Assembly: GCF_024323335.1 (NCBI RefSeq)
Contig: NC_066584.1
Location: 272,405,618 to 272,469,617, forward strand
Reading direction: 5' to 3'
DNA: 64,000 nt
Source of the DNA: Lathyrus oleraceus
Lineage: Eukaryota > Streptophyta > Magnoliopsida > Fabales > Fabaceae
The position numbers and the translations under genes were made by a program. Of this stretch, positions 25,226-36,993 are shown in pieces. Position 1 is the first letter of the stretch; every line of letters starts with the position of its first letter. The notes under the pieces are model-generated. The model was not told the DNA's origin, made no database searches, and saw only the letters and a program-made list of their open reading frames with translations.

Positions 25226-26100
25226 GAGAATGATCAGGTATCAGTGCCATGATCATGTATTGGAGGATGAATTGCCAAGATATGTTATTTAATGTGTTGA
25301 GGGAAAGTCTGATTTATCCACTCCCTTTTCCAATCAACATTCCCATCAATCAAATCAATAACTCTCTATATTTTTATTACTAGTTTCTACATTTAATCTC
25401 CACTCATTCATAGTAAAATCTGAATGGACCCAAGCATCAGTCCAAACATTGGTGTGTTCACCATTACCAATAGTCAAGTGGCTCCTTTCTTTTATACATG
25501 ACCAGTCTTTGACTAAATTTTTCCATAAGTTTGACTCATATCCTTTACCATCAACATTTTCAAAATCATCATTACTCCTGTCATATTTACCTTTCATAAC
25601 TTTGCACCATAAGGAGCCATCACAATATTTTAACTTCCAACCCAGCTTTAGAAGGCAAGCCTTATTCATGTGTTCAAGGTTTCTCAAACCTAATCCTCCT
25701 AACTTTTTAGATTTTGTTATAGTACTTGAATTGACAGAGTGAATATTTTTACCTTCTTATGTATCTCCCCATATGAAGCCTCTCTGTATTTTCTGAATCT
25801 CCTTAATACAAGCTTTAGGAATAGCACATATCATCATTGAAAAGTGGGAATAACTTCAATAACTGACTTTGCTAATATAGTTCTCGCTGCAGAGGAAAGT
25901 TGCCTCCCTTTCAAATTTGTGAGCTTCACCTTGACTTGATTTATAAGGTGTTGGTGGTCCTTTTGTTTAGGGCCTATACCTATAAAAGGTATTCTTAAAT
26001 ACTTTCCCAATTCACTTGCTAATATCTGGTTTGAATTTTATTTGAAGTCTGTCTTCTTTTCTTCTCTATATAAGAGAATGCAGTTTGTGATGAAGGGCAT
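25226..26100 (-). pseudogene. LINE (L1-type) reverse-transcriptase 3' fragment (minus strand)
   Basis: Reading leftward from 26100 the order is IPFIGIGPKQKDHQHLINQV and LKGRQLSSAARTILAKSVIE, then IQKIQRGFIWGDT, GGLGLRNLEHMNKACLLKL, GSLWCKVMKGKYDR and HLTIGNGEHTNVWTDAWV. This is the thumb-to-zf-RVT stretch of plant non-LTR retrotransposons. Endonuclease and RT core are absent and several stops are present, so it is a 5'-truncated dead copy. Confidence 0.78.
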
Positions 26101-27181
26101 TCGAAAATTGAGAGATTCAATCTAGAAACCCTGAGCTTGCCATCAACTTTTGTAATCACCTCTTGTAAGTGTTTTTCAATAAAATTATGTCTTCAAATAC
26201 ATTCATCCTTACTTATGCATTTACTTCCGTATTTATTTTAATTCTGATTATTCAATCTATTTTAATAATTATCTTCATTCTGATTATATTCTTTTACAAT
26301 TAAATATTATAAAAATCATAGATTTATACTATTAGTTTTGACATTTTTTGGTTAATATTAAAATTTTGTTATTAATTGGATTAAAAATAATAAATTTTAT
26401 ATTTATTTTATTATGTTTATAAGAATGTGTGAAGAGGATGGGGGATAAAATCCCCTTTGTGACAGGATAAGGAACGGAGATGCGGAATAAATTTGAGGAC
26501 AACAATAAAAATGATAATGCATCCTCCATCCGTGTCCCGTTTTATAGACATTCATATTGGTAGGTGGATGGTGGATCTTGGAACAATCTATGGAGCTTAA
26601 ACTACATTCTTTGCAGGTTTGAATTTGCATTAGGAATATGAGTTAATTTTTACAAAATAAGTTGTACGGAATCAATATAGAGCGTGACTTTATTTTTCAT
26701 ACAACCTCTACTTCTTTATCTTATGAGTTAATGATTTGGGTTTTAGTTTGTTTAACATTTACACTAATTATTTAGAAACTTGAATTACACATAAATTGAA
26801 GACAAGTGGGCTATAATTTTAACATTTTAAAGGTATTGTAATCCTTTGATTTGTATTAAAAATTGTTGTGAAACAATGCCCAAGATAATAGAGTATGATC
26901 GGTTTCTTGATTAACAAGAAAATCACAAAGTAAAAGAAAAGATAGAAGAGAAGAGAAATACAATTCAAAGTGGTTAAAAATTGGATTCTTGATTCAGTTA
27001 CACATTAGAAAACAATGTTTACAATTGAATCTCAACAACACAATTTTCTCCCTTCGATTATGATTATCAGGGATTCTTAGGAGAAGTGGGAACTAATATG
27101 CTATTTACAAAAAAACTAAACCTTAGCTTTCAACTAACATAATAAACAATTGACCCAACAGACTGACCCAATTCAACATGT
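26101..27181. other. Intergenic sequence without recognised gene
   Basis: AT-rich. The short open frames at 26332-26630 have no known motif. The last ~300 bp continue, after removal of MULE-C, into 31601 onward and read like a decayed retrotransposon edge. Confidence 0.5.
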
Positions 27182-27189
27182 TAACTTAA
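27182..27189. repeat. Target site duplication of MULE-C (left)
   Basis: TAACTTAA precedes the element and TAACTTAA follows it at 31601-31608. The match is 8 bp; the ninth base differs (G or C) if a 9-bp site is assumed. Confidence 0.7.
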
Positions 27190-28197
27190 GAGGATTTTTT
27201 AATGCACCTTATATGTTACTTATGCACCATGAAAAAATACTAAAATTCCCCTTAAGTTTCGGAGATGCATCTCCGGGCGTACTCAATACACACACACACA
27301 TAGGTCATTCTGAGTGACGCTCTATTATTTATTTTTTTAAATACCTGAGAGATGCATTTCTGTAACGTATGCATAACACTAGCAAAGGCAGAAACAAAAA
27401 ACGTGTATTATGATAAAATAAAATTAACATTCATAATATAACATAAGCATTACATAGATGATTTCAACAAAAATTATAACATTACACTTCAATATCCAGG
27501 TGGAGGTTTCAACATTTTCACAATATCTTCGACCGATCTTGAAATCATCGCTTCCAACTCGAAAGGAACTTTTGTTTTGAAATAGAAATATGTATTCCAC
27601 ATAACCCTTACATCTGCATCCATCTTGAGCTCAAAGTTGCTGAACTCAACCTTCCCTCTATTTTCAATCGGCGGTGAACGGTACTCATGCTTGACAATTT
27701 TTCGATTGTCTCAGTATGATGGGAGATTATGGACTTCTTATTTTAGATATACATGAGAGGTTTACTCGGTGAGCTTAAGCTTATGTCTGGGTGTCGCACT
27801 GTAGAATGAGACATTTGTGACATACCAGATGATGTTTATTTGTGATATTTGAGACATTTTCAGTTTGTGTGAAATAAAAAAACAAGAGCACCTTAATTTA
27901 TAGAACCTATAGATAAATTTCGACCATTCAAAATCGGGCATGCTGAATCCAGAGATATATCTCTAGTTCCGCACTCTATTATCTTGTTCCGGAGATACAT
28001 CTCTGGAACCTCTCCTAGACCAGGCAGAAAATAGAACCTTTGAAAACATGACATATTTGAAGACTTTGTTTGACAAATGAACAAATGTTATGGGAAAGAT
28101 CAAAAAATGTATTAAAATATTAAGAAATTGAATATATCACACTTCATTAATATTGAGACATAATTATATACACTTATTTGTCCGGCTAAACAGGAAA

Positions 28198-28830
28198 TTA
28201 AAGTGAATCAAAACATTTGTCGCCGGATAAATTTATGGGTGGCACCCCCTTTGACTTTTGAGCACTTGACTCTCTTTCAATGTTGCTCAATTTCTCGAAC
28301 TCTTGTATCATTTCCATAAAATGGTCCAGCCAAGTTTTGGCTTTTGTTGTTGAATGAGTCGTCCACTCCGCTAATGTAAGTGGTATAGAGCATTCCAGTT
28401 TCGAGTAAACTTGAACAAAATATCGTGATTTTGCAAGCCACACAATACACATAATACGAACATTTGGATTTTGAGGTAGGGCAGTGTGCAGTAGGAAAAA
28501 GATTTCCGAAAAACCGTATCGTGTAAGATCAACACATACTCTCATACACACATGTTATAAGGTGGCCCATTTCAGGGAAGCGCATCCATTTTCCCCCCGG
28601 TGTCGGTCCACTAAGGCAAGAAACAAGAGACTCATAAACTTCATTCAATCGTTCTTTCTTTCTGTACAACCGTGTGTATGATTCTTTATGAGTCCTCAAC
28701 TCTTGGATAAGTTGATAGAGTAAAAGTGTATGATTATCTTCTCCTTTACCAAGTAAAGCCAAAAAAACTCGATAATCGTAATTATCATCCCCCAAACTAG
28801 CTCGATAACCGCTCAATGTATTTGTGCATA
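28198..28830 (-). pseudogene. OTU-like cysteine protease domain at the C-terminus of the MULE-C gene, catalytic Cys lost
   Basis: The frame reads GDDNYDYRVFLALLGKGED where active relatives have the OTU loop GDGNCGYR. The Asp is in place but Gly-Asn-Cys-Gly has become Asp-Asn-Tyr-Asp, so the nucleophile is Tyr. Further OTU-like text follows (LIQELRTHKESYTRLY, KWMRFPEMGHLIT). The C-terminal part is in another frame (FFLLHTALPQNPNVRIMCIV, RYFVQVYSKLECSIPLT, EWTTHSTTKAKTWLDHF) and ends at 28198. A frame change near 28800 separates it from the transposase and another near 28545 splits the domain. OTU proteases remove ubiquitin; this copy could not. Confidence 0.7.
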
Positions 28831-30937
28831 AAAACTGGCATCTCGTCAATGAATGGAATCTTTGGCGGAGGAGGCAAAAGAGGTGGTTTGCTAATGCGAG
28901 CTCCTTTAATGACAATATTTAAAGATTTTTGAGTTGGTGAGTCGGGAAAAACTTTGTCAACATGTTCAAAATATGAAGGAGGTTGTGTCGTCGAAGAGTC
29001 ATTCGGTGTATGCTTGAGCTTCTTCGAAGCACCTTTTATTTTCACCGATTGAGACAGTTGTTTCAAGTCGGTGGTTTCCAGATAATCAATCTTCCTCAAT
29101 TTTTCTTTGATGTGGAGTTTCATGTTGTTACCGGCTTTCAAAAACATCTCTTGTATCACTTCCCATTCGGTCAAGATAGAGATATTCGATTTACCATCTT
29201 TCATGACACCATCATCATCAAACTGAAGCCTCTTCCAGTGAGTGCAAAACTCATCCATTCTTATTAGGCTACCAAGTTTCACCTTTTTTGCAATAAAACA
29301 AGCACGTGTGAGATCATATGTTTTCATAATTGTGCATCCACACTTTATGATATTGGGGCCTACATTATCAGCTCGTTTAGCCTCGTGAAAAATATAATTC
29401 AAACCCGCTCGAAATATGTTGTCGACCAACTGAGAATAAAGATTGTTGTCTTTAAATCTGTGTTCCAAAGCTGTGATGGTCCAACCAAATGATGTTTGTA
29501 TCTCATTATGCTGGTTCTGAATCATTTGGTTCATGGAGTCTTAATCCCTACACAAGCCGCCCTTACTATTTCCCAACCAATTCTTTAATGTAGCATGGGC
29601 AGATTAAACTTGGTTAGTTGTTGTATTTTCAATCTGTCTAACCTAATCAGCTTGAGCATAAACAATTTTCTCCTTCACCTAGTCAAGAATTGTACTTTTA
29701 ACATATTTCAACAAATCAGGATATTTTTCGCACACTTTCCTGAAATGCATAATGGAATCGGCATATAATTTTTTAGTGGAAGAATTTACTATACGATTCC
29801 ATGCATCCATTATTTTTCCACAACCACACCCTCCTTCACCATTTTTTCATCTTCGGACTTTATCTATTTTGTCCCTACCGTGGGTTTAACCCAACTTCTC
29901 ACATTATTTGTTATGTGATACCTACAAAGTAATGCGTAAGAAGTAGGAAATACCTTTGCAACCGAATTCATCAAGGTGGTATCGCGGTAGGTAACAATCA
30001 CTTTAGGCATCTTGTCTGGGTCCTTTGACATTTCCTGACACACCTCTAAGGCCCAAGTAACATTCTCCTATTTTTCTCTCTCTAGAAATGCAAACCCGAC
30101 ATAATAGGTTTTCTCAATAGAGGTAACCCTAACCATCTCCAATAATGGAAGTCTATACTTGTGGGTCTTGTACGTGGAATCAAGTATGAGCACAAGAGAA
30201 AACGTGTTGAACAACTTGGTGGAATTCGGATGAGTCCAAACTATATCTCTAACGGTAACTCCATCCTCACACGTTCGGTACCTAGACATATAACTGTTAT
30301 CATCCAACAATTTCAAGAGTTGTTGCATTTCAGTTCTATCCCCCCTAAGCGCTTTGTTTGTTTGGTACCGAATATTGTGCACTTGCTTGATATTTGAGAT
30401 ATTTTCCGGTCATTTACGTTTCAAAGTTGCAAGTATATTTTTCAATTGAACCAAAGTCAATGTCATGTCAGCAACGCATTCCTTCTCTTCCGGCATGAGC
30501 CGACAAACAATTGGATGGACGACTAACTTTTCACACAAATCATGGTTATGCAAACCATATATGACATTAAATCTCCAGCTTTTGTTTGCCAACATATAAC
30601 CATATACCTTAAAGGGACACTCACATTTTCTTGATTCAGTGTCGTCTCGTTTAAAGTTCCGGAGAGGAGGTAGATATTTCCCACTTCTTTCGTACGTCAT
30701 TGTCACAAAAGCACATCTTCTATCTGAATCATTATCGGACCTTCTGATAACCACACCAAATCCTAGTTTGGATGCCTTCGTACAAATCCATTGAAACATG
30801 TGATCACGAGATTCAAACTCTTGCTCATTTTTAAATTGGTTGCCAACATCTACCGCCTTCACATCAACACCTTTAATAGTGGGAGACACAACTTGTTTTG
30901 GGAAAACATCAGAGTGCACCATATCTAATAAAAACAA
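28797..30937 (-). pseudogene. FAR1/MULE-type transposase of MULE-C
   Basis: The start near 30937 leads into a FAR1-like WRKY-GCM1 zinc finger (FQWICTKASKLGFGVVIRRS, YERSGKYLPPLRNFKRDD, KCECPFKVYGYM, GLHNHDLC). The MULE DDE domain follows at 30382-30068 (FNTFSLVLILDSTYKTHKYR, LLEMVRVTSIEKTYYVGFAF), then KVIVTYRDTTLMNSVAKVF-type text with the second Asp near 29990. The C-terminal region 28797-29534 is open for 245 codons (SFGWTITALEHRF, AKKVKLGSLIRMDEFCTHWK). Stops lie near 30400, 30067 and 29550. FAR1/FHY3-related transposases bind their element ends; host FAR1 and FHY3 derive from this group. Confidence 0.8.
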
Positions 30938-31608
30938 TTACCATAAAACAGTAAATAAGCGATAATGTTGTAAACGGAGCTGAAAAAATGAACACAAATA
31001 GATATGGGAAATGCATTTTCTGATGATTTCATACTCGTTCCGAAAATGTATCTCCGGAATAAACACTTGTTTTCCATAACGAAAACAAGCTTAATGTGAG
31101 CAATGAGGCTTGAAATAAATTATCTTTACCTGGAATTTCAACTTCTTTTGTTCCTTTGATGTGATGAAACATAAGATTGAAGATTTGGAGTGAAAATGTG
31201 GATTGAGAATGGAATGATTTTTGGTGAGGATTTTGAGTGAGGAGAAAAAGTATGGTTGTGTGATCATGCAGCTCTGTATTTTATCAAATTATTTCGGAGA
31301 TGCATCTTCGAAAATATTTGACATGCAAAGGTGACAGCAAATTTCAAAATCTTACCTCTAACTTCTGAAGATGCATATCCGAAATAACCATCGAGCTTAT
31401 TAAATTTCATTATATTTGTTGAAAATATCAAGAGATGCATTTCTGGAAAAAAATTTAGTATTCATCTAAGATGGCACTCATTTGGTGTGCTATAGCGTTG
31501 GTGCATGGTACGTCCGGAGATGCACTTCCGGAATCTGAGAGACATTTTAGTATTTTTGCGTGGTGCGTAATTAACATATATAGTGCATTAAGAAATTTCC
31601 TAACTTAA

Positions 31609-33290
31609 CCAACAAGCTAACATAATTCGACAAGCTAACTAAGACATGTACATGCAAGAACAAACTTCGACTACGGCATGCATATCTTTAACTTTGATAG
31701 AATTTACGACAACACTAACTTATAATCCATAAACTACAAAAAAATGATTAACACTCTCTGAATACCTCTTATACTTTCACTTGTTTATAAAAAATCAGAC
31801 ATAATAATCAATTTTAATATGTAAATAGTGTTTTTTATTATAATATAAAGTAGTTTAATATATCACTATATTTGTATCAACACTAAAACCTAAATCACTA
31901 TTATATTACTTTACCTTTTCAAAATCAGCACACATTTTATTTTAGCAAAAATTAATGTAATAAATATTTTACTTATATTATTAGAAAAATGGATAATATA
32001 AATTAATTTTATACAGTTAATCATTGATATCATCTATTACATTTAGTTGTATGATGTAATAAATAATATATTTTTATCAAATAATATTATACAAAAAGTT
32101 TAAACTTTCAGTGCATCTTCATAAAACTGATATTATTATATATTTTTATTCTTTACATTTTACCTCCTTATGAAAATTGAGCTATACTTCTTCTTCTTCT
32201 GTCTCACAACAACAGGTATCTTTTTTCTTATTTTTATATGTCTCAAATTATTTGTTCATTTAAAATAAATCAATATGATATTTATTATTTTTTATCATTA
32301 ACTTACTCTTATTTATTATATTTTAAATCACATAATTATTTTACTATCTATTATTAATAAAATTATTTTAATAAATAATATTTATTTTATCATTGAAATC
32401 AATTCAATTAATTATTATCTTAAAAAATTTAAAGAAAATATTTATTGTGAGACAGAAGAAATAACATATAAATTTGACTTCTATATATCATCAAAAGTTG
32501 GTCTACATTAAATCACGAATCAATATTTAAATTTGGACATTTAATAATTAATGTTGGAAACACAAGAACTGATAAAAAAAAATTGAATCATAAAACAGTC
32601 ACAAAGAAAGTTTGGACCCTAGAACAAGATGTTATATATGGAAATTTTACTCTTTAATGTGTTACCTAAGTTCTTTTAATGTTTGGACAATCCAAAGCGC
32701 TAAATTAGGTTTGGATGACAAAAAGTATAGTACAATAAAAGTACTAACTAAGTATTTTCTATTAAATGAGTTTGGTTAAATGGCTATGGTTAAAGAGGAC
32801 AAATTTCATATGAGGTGAAATATGAACCCTCCTTCTACTGAAGTTTCACCAATATTTTAAAATGACAAATCAACCCTTCATAAACATGGTCGATGGTTGT
32901 GATTTGGGAGGATGAGAGTGAAATAGGTGGAACACTATCGGTGAGAGATGCTTAATGTTACAATCAGAGTACCAACAGAAACATTGGCCTGGTATTCAAC
33001 CATGTTATTTTATAAATATCAAACATGATCCTAATAAAATGTCCGTGACATATTCACACAAATAAATAAAAAATTATAGGTTATATCTATGAATCACGGA
33101 CTCCGACACAGATGTCAGGATACGACATAAATAATATAAAAAATATAGAACATCGGCACGATTATATAATAGTATTTGAGTTTTATTTTTCTATCTATTA
33201 TATAAAAAGTTAAAAATAGATTAATCAAAAGTTACTATAATAAAATTAGGTATGATTCGACAATTGTTTCATATGATCCTCTTGTTAGTG
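31609..33290. other. AT-rich intergenic sequence
   Basis: No gene is recognised. The text is rich in ATTATTT/AATAAT strings with stops in all frames. Confidence 0.5.
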
Positions 33291-33299
33291 AGGAAATCG

Positions 33300-33710
33300 A
33301 TAACATAAACCAGTGAAGGGATCTCAACACCGAAAATTAAAAGAATCCAACAATAAAATGTATGGACCTGTTTCTAAGGGTCACATAACACAAGCAAAAG
33401 GATTTATATCGCTTCTAAAATTTCCGATACTGGTATTAACATTACCGATTATCAACTATCAATTATCAATCTTGTTGCATCAAAGATTAGGCCATGTATG
33501 TTTTAGCTCTTTGAAAATTCTTATAAATGTAGGCACATAAACAATTATTTACGTACTCATACTTGTGACATATGCCTCATTAAAAAACGCTTACAAAGAA
33601 AGTTTTCCATTAGTGAAAATAAAGCAATAGTTATGTTTCATTTAATTCATCGTAATTTATGAGAATCTTGACGCTCCATTATTTTTTGTGATTTTTGTTA
33701 AATATGTAAT
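33300..33710 (+). pseudogene. Ty1/copia gag-pre-integrase fragment
   Basis: LLHQRLGHVCFSSLKILINVG matches the conserved LWHxRLGH motif of copia pol upstream of integrase. In another frame, TCDICLIKKRLQRKFSIS matches the integrase Zn-region C-x2-C tail. Several stops. No flanking domains. Confidence 0.6.
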
Positions 33711-33719
33711 TCTTTATAT

Positions 33720-34030
33720 TAAATATGTTTGTAAATGTAGGATTCGACATAGTCGAAGTTGCATGTATTTGATAGAGTCGAATAAAATTTGTAATAGTTG
33801 AATTTGCATGTATTCGATAGGGTTGAATACAACTTGTATTAGTCTAAATTATACGTATTCAACAGAGTTGAATACAATATGTCGAAATTAGTTAATGAGT
33901 TTGAGATTGTTTGATATTCAAATAGTCTCGTCATAAATAGGAAGACACTTTATATTTTTAAAAGTGTAGATCAGTAAGATCAAGAAAAGATCAAAACATT
34001 CTTCCTTTCATCTCTATCATACTCCAATTT
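33720..34030 (+). other. Possible retrotransposon LTR remnant
   Basis: Repeats of GTATTCGA.AG.GTTGAATA (33770-33870) are followed by CATAAATAGGAAGAC, a TATA-like site, and a C/T-rich stretch. The arrangement resembles a copia LTR promoter. No LTR ends or target duplication were found. Confidence 0.3.
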
Positions 34031-36779
34031 TATTCTGATATTTTAAATTCATCTAATACATGTCCATTTGTGAAGTTTTATATTTTTTAGCCATATGTAT
34101 TTTATCATCAAATAAAGTCACTATAATCATGCATATATGCATTATAGTAAAAAAAAGTCAACATAAAGTCAACATTTTACATTTTGAAGAAATTGACTAA
34201 AATTGCATTTTTTTTCATTATGTATTTTGAAAAGAAAAAAAATCATGATCATTTGATTTATTAATGCATCATAAAATAAAAATAAATGTTTCATCAAAAT
34301 ATTCATTTGAATTTTATTAATCATTTTCATACATCATAAAATAAAAATCAATTTTTTAAGAAGGTCCAAAATATCTCTCATTTATTACATCATTATTTCA
34401 ATCATATATTACATAATTATTTCATACATATATTACATCATTATTCACTATTTAATTAAATAAGTTTCTAGAACGCACTCACACTCTTTGCATAATTCCT
34501 AAACTATCATTTCTAGAAGCTTTAAATAAATTATATTTCATTCACAAATGACACCACCAATCATTCACAAAAACTAAGTCAAAACTCTCTTCATTTTTCT
34601 CTTCATTTTCTTTCAAGACATTTCTTTCTTTTTATTGAATAAGTAGACTCTTATGCTTTTTCTTTATTTAATTTTATTGCATTTTTACTCTTGCTTTATT
34701 TATTTAGTACCTTAATCATCATCATTTTGCATGGAAACTCAATTGATTTTAAATCAAGAGTTGAAAAGTGTTCTTGAACCTCCATGAGCAAAAGTGATTT
34801 GTTGTTGTTTAAATAGATCTTATACTTGTTCTTTATTTAATTCAATTGTATTTTTACTTTTGCTTTATTTATTTAGTATCTTAATAATCACCATTTTTTA
34901 TGGAAACTCAATTGATTTTAAAATCAAGAGTTTAAAGTGTTTTTGAACCTCCATGAACAAAAAGGGTCAAATAAAAATTGATGGTTGTTTTACATAAATA
35001 ATATATTCAATAACTTCTCAACATCACCCCGAGCATGAATTTATAGTTCGTTTGTCATGAGGGTGAACAAAATGGTCAAATCAAGCAAATATATGTTGCT
35101 GCATTTTTGTTGATTTTTGAAATTTTTTGTTGTTTATTTTCTGACTTTGAATGTACCATTATGTTCGTGAGATCGATTAGATAAACTTTCATTATTTATT
35201 TGCTTAATTCCATGAAAATTTGATAAAATTATGGTGTTTTTACGTTTTCGTTGAAACTCATTTTCTTCCATTTTTGTTGCTACGGAAATAGTAATCAAAT
35301 ATGAGATTTGGGAAGATGAAGTCTCTCCCACACTCCCTAATTGCTCAATGCACCTTGTGAGGCTCCCTTCTTTGGGTCTAGAGCATTTTCCTAGCTACAC
35401 CCCCAATTTTCAGCATATTTTTGTCTTTTGTGTATATTTTTTATTTTTTATTTTCTTATTATTGTTTTATTTTCTTTCTTTTATTTCCTTTAGTTTTTTT
35501 AATTCTTTTACCTCTTGCATTGATAGTGTGCCCCCTCCTTTTTATTATTTCTTTTACCTTTTTTTTGCTTTAGTTTTTAGTTTATTTTTTTGTATTTTTA
35601 GTTGATGCATAATTGTTAATCTAAAAAGACAAAATGACCATTAAAATTAACCTTTCAAAAATACTAAGATAAAAGGTGTTTGACCAACATCAAGTACATT
35701 TTTCAAAATTCCACTAAGCTTTTTTTCTTTAATAAGCACCTCATATCATTTCACAAATCATTTTCCCTAATGCGATAAAACACTCGATCAACATCGAGTT
35801 TCTCTTCCGCTTTCTCAACTCGTTAAACTTTTTTCCTAACAAATACGAAAGAAATGGGTCCTTGGAATCTCGCATTTCTTGAATCTTCGAATGAATGTTC
35901 TCGAGGCACGCATCTTGAGTTAACCATTCATTCACTCTTTCGCTTTTAAAACACTTAACCTAATTACTTGGACAAAAGAGGGATGATTGGAGTCTAGCAT
36001 TCTGGTGGAACCTTTGAACAATCTTTTGAATGTTCATTGTCCATCAAATAATTTTATGATGACATTGAATGAAAAAGATACTGTTGGAGTCTAGCATTCC
36101 GACAATACCCTGATTCATTGGTTCTAAGGCTCACGTCTTGTTTTTACCGAATATTCGTCATTCACCTAAAAATCATACAGCACATCAACTTTAACTTATT
36201 CTCTCGCCCCTGTGCGATCGAAAACCTTTCATAATATGACATTTGTCTAATCCCTTTTAACACGTACAAATTTGCGCTTAAGCCTCCACCGAGAGTAGAC
36301 TGGCCAATGTTTTTAAAATGCAACCTAAACACTCGTCTTCTAAAAACAATCAACCAACACCCTTGGCTACCCCGAACTACGAATTCTCTGACTTCCTTAT
36401 TGCACTATAAGGATACGTAGGCATGAGATTGCAAGATCTTGGCGAGCATACTAATAAAAAACATCCATTTTCCCCTTTTGAGGTTTTCTTTCATTTCTCT
36501 TTTCAATATTTTATTCACTCGAAGAAAATAAATAACATTTAGCTAACATTTAAATCGCAAGTTTTAACTAAAAGGTTCTCGTTGAGTACAACAGACATGA
36601 GGGGTGTTAATACCTTCCCCTTGCGTAATCGACTCCTGAATCCGAATATGGCTATGACGACCATTATTCTATTTTTAAAAGGTTTTATCGATATTCACTT
36701 ATTCCTTCATTGGAATAAATAAAGTTCGGTGACAACTCAGTTCGAATCATTGAGGGGTCGTATTTTTCGAGATGCGACA
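34031..36779 (+). mobile_element. Ogre-like LTR remnant, plus orientation
   Basis: The 3' part (36570-36779) contains GTGTTAATACCTTCCCCTTG, CGACTCCTGAATCCGAAT, GGTTTTATCGATATTCA, AATAAATAAAGTTCGGTGAC and a terminal GAGATGCGACA. The reverse complement of 43227-43450 is clearly the same sequence. The 35700-36200 part matches 54180-54700 inverted. Composition and wording resemble the very long LTRs of Ogre (Ty3/gypsy, Tat) elements of legumes; that family name is an inference. The left boundary is uncertain. No coding sequence is seen apart from low-complexity open frames. Confidence 0.5.
34640..34962 (+). repeat. Tandem duplication, two units of about 170 bp
   Basis: Unit 34640-34792 and unit 34811-34962 share CTTTATTTATTTAGTA, ATGGAAACTCAATTGATTTT and TGAACCTCCATGA at the same spacing. 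They lie within the putative Ogre-like LTR. Confidence 0.8.
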
Positions 36780-36973
36780 ACCTCCATAACCAATACTCTC
36801 TCAATTCTACCTTCTCTCTCAAAAACTTAAATTTATTTTCTTTACAAATCATTGTGCGAATGAATCATCTTACAATTAGGTGTGGTTGAATCACTCGAGT
36901 GAATAGCAAAAAACGAGAATTTTTAATCAATCAAATGGTTGAATCTTGTTCTATCAAGGTTGATTCCAATATC

Positions 36974-36988
36974 TGGTATCTAGAGCAC
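36974..36988 (+). other. Primer binding site-like sequence of the copia element
   Basis: TGGTATCTAGAGC resembles the usual copia primer site TGGTATCAGAGC (complement of initiator tRNA-Met) with a 1-base difference in length. It lies 20 bp upstream of the gag-like reading. Confidence 0.55.
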
Positions 36989-36993
36989 TGGTT

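Larger units (their letters stand above)
27250..31530. repeat. Interspersed palindrome CCGGAGATGCATCTCCGG in MULE-C subterminal zones
   Basis: A perfect 18-bp palindrome serves as consensus. Near-copies lie near 27257, 27348, 27950, 27993, 31045, 31296, 31372, 31431 and 31513. They are confined to about 850 bp at the left end and 600 bp at the right end, outside the transposase gene. They could be binding sites of the element's FAR1-type domain. Confidence 0.65.
27190..31600 (-). mobile_element. MULE-C: 4.4-kb Mutator-like element with FAR1/MULE transposase and OTU-like domain
   Basis: Terminal inverted repeats of about 85 bp are visible: GAGGATTTTTTAATGCACCT from 27190, and its counterpart GGAAATTTCTTAATGCACTA read inward from 31600. 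An 8-bp duplication flanks them. The subterminal zones carry repeated palindromes around GGAGATGCATCTCC. One leftward gene (30937 to 28198) encodes a FAR1-type DNA-binding domain, MULE transposase and OTU-like region. It is damaged by stops and frameshifts. Confidence 0.85.

Noticed and set aside
25449..25742. Plus-strand 97-codon frame
   Set aside because: It lies opposite the recognisable LINE reverse-transcriptase reading on the minus strand.
26440..26530. Possible third hAT end (GGGGGATAAAATCCCC)
   Set aside because: No matching opposite end or 8-bp duplication was found nearby.
35348..35605. Phe/Leu-rich open frame, possible membrane protein
   Set aside because: Low-complexity T-rich sequence inside the Ogre-like LTR; composition alone explains it. 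The same applies to 58507-59012 in the Athila untranslated region.
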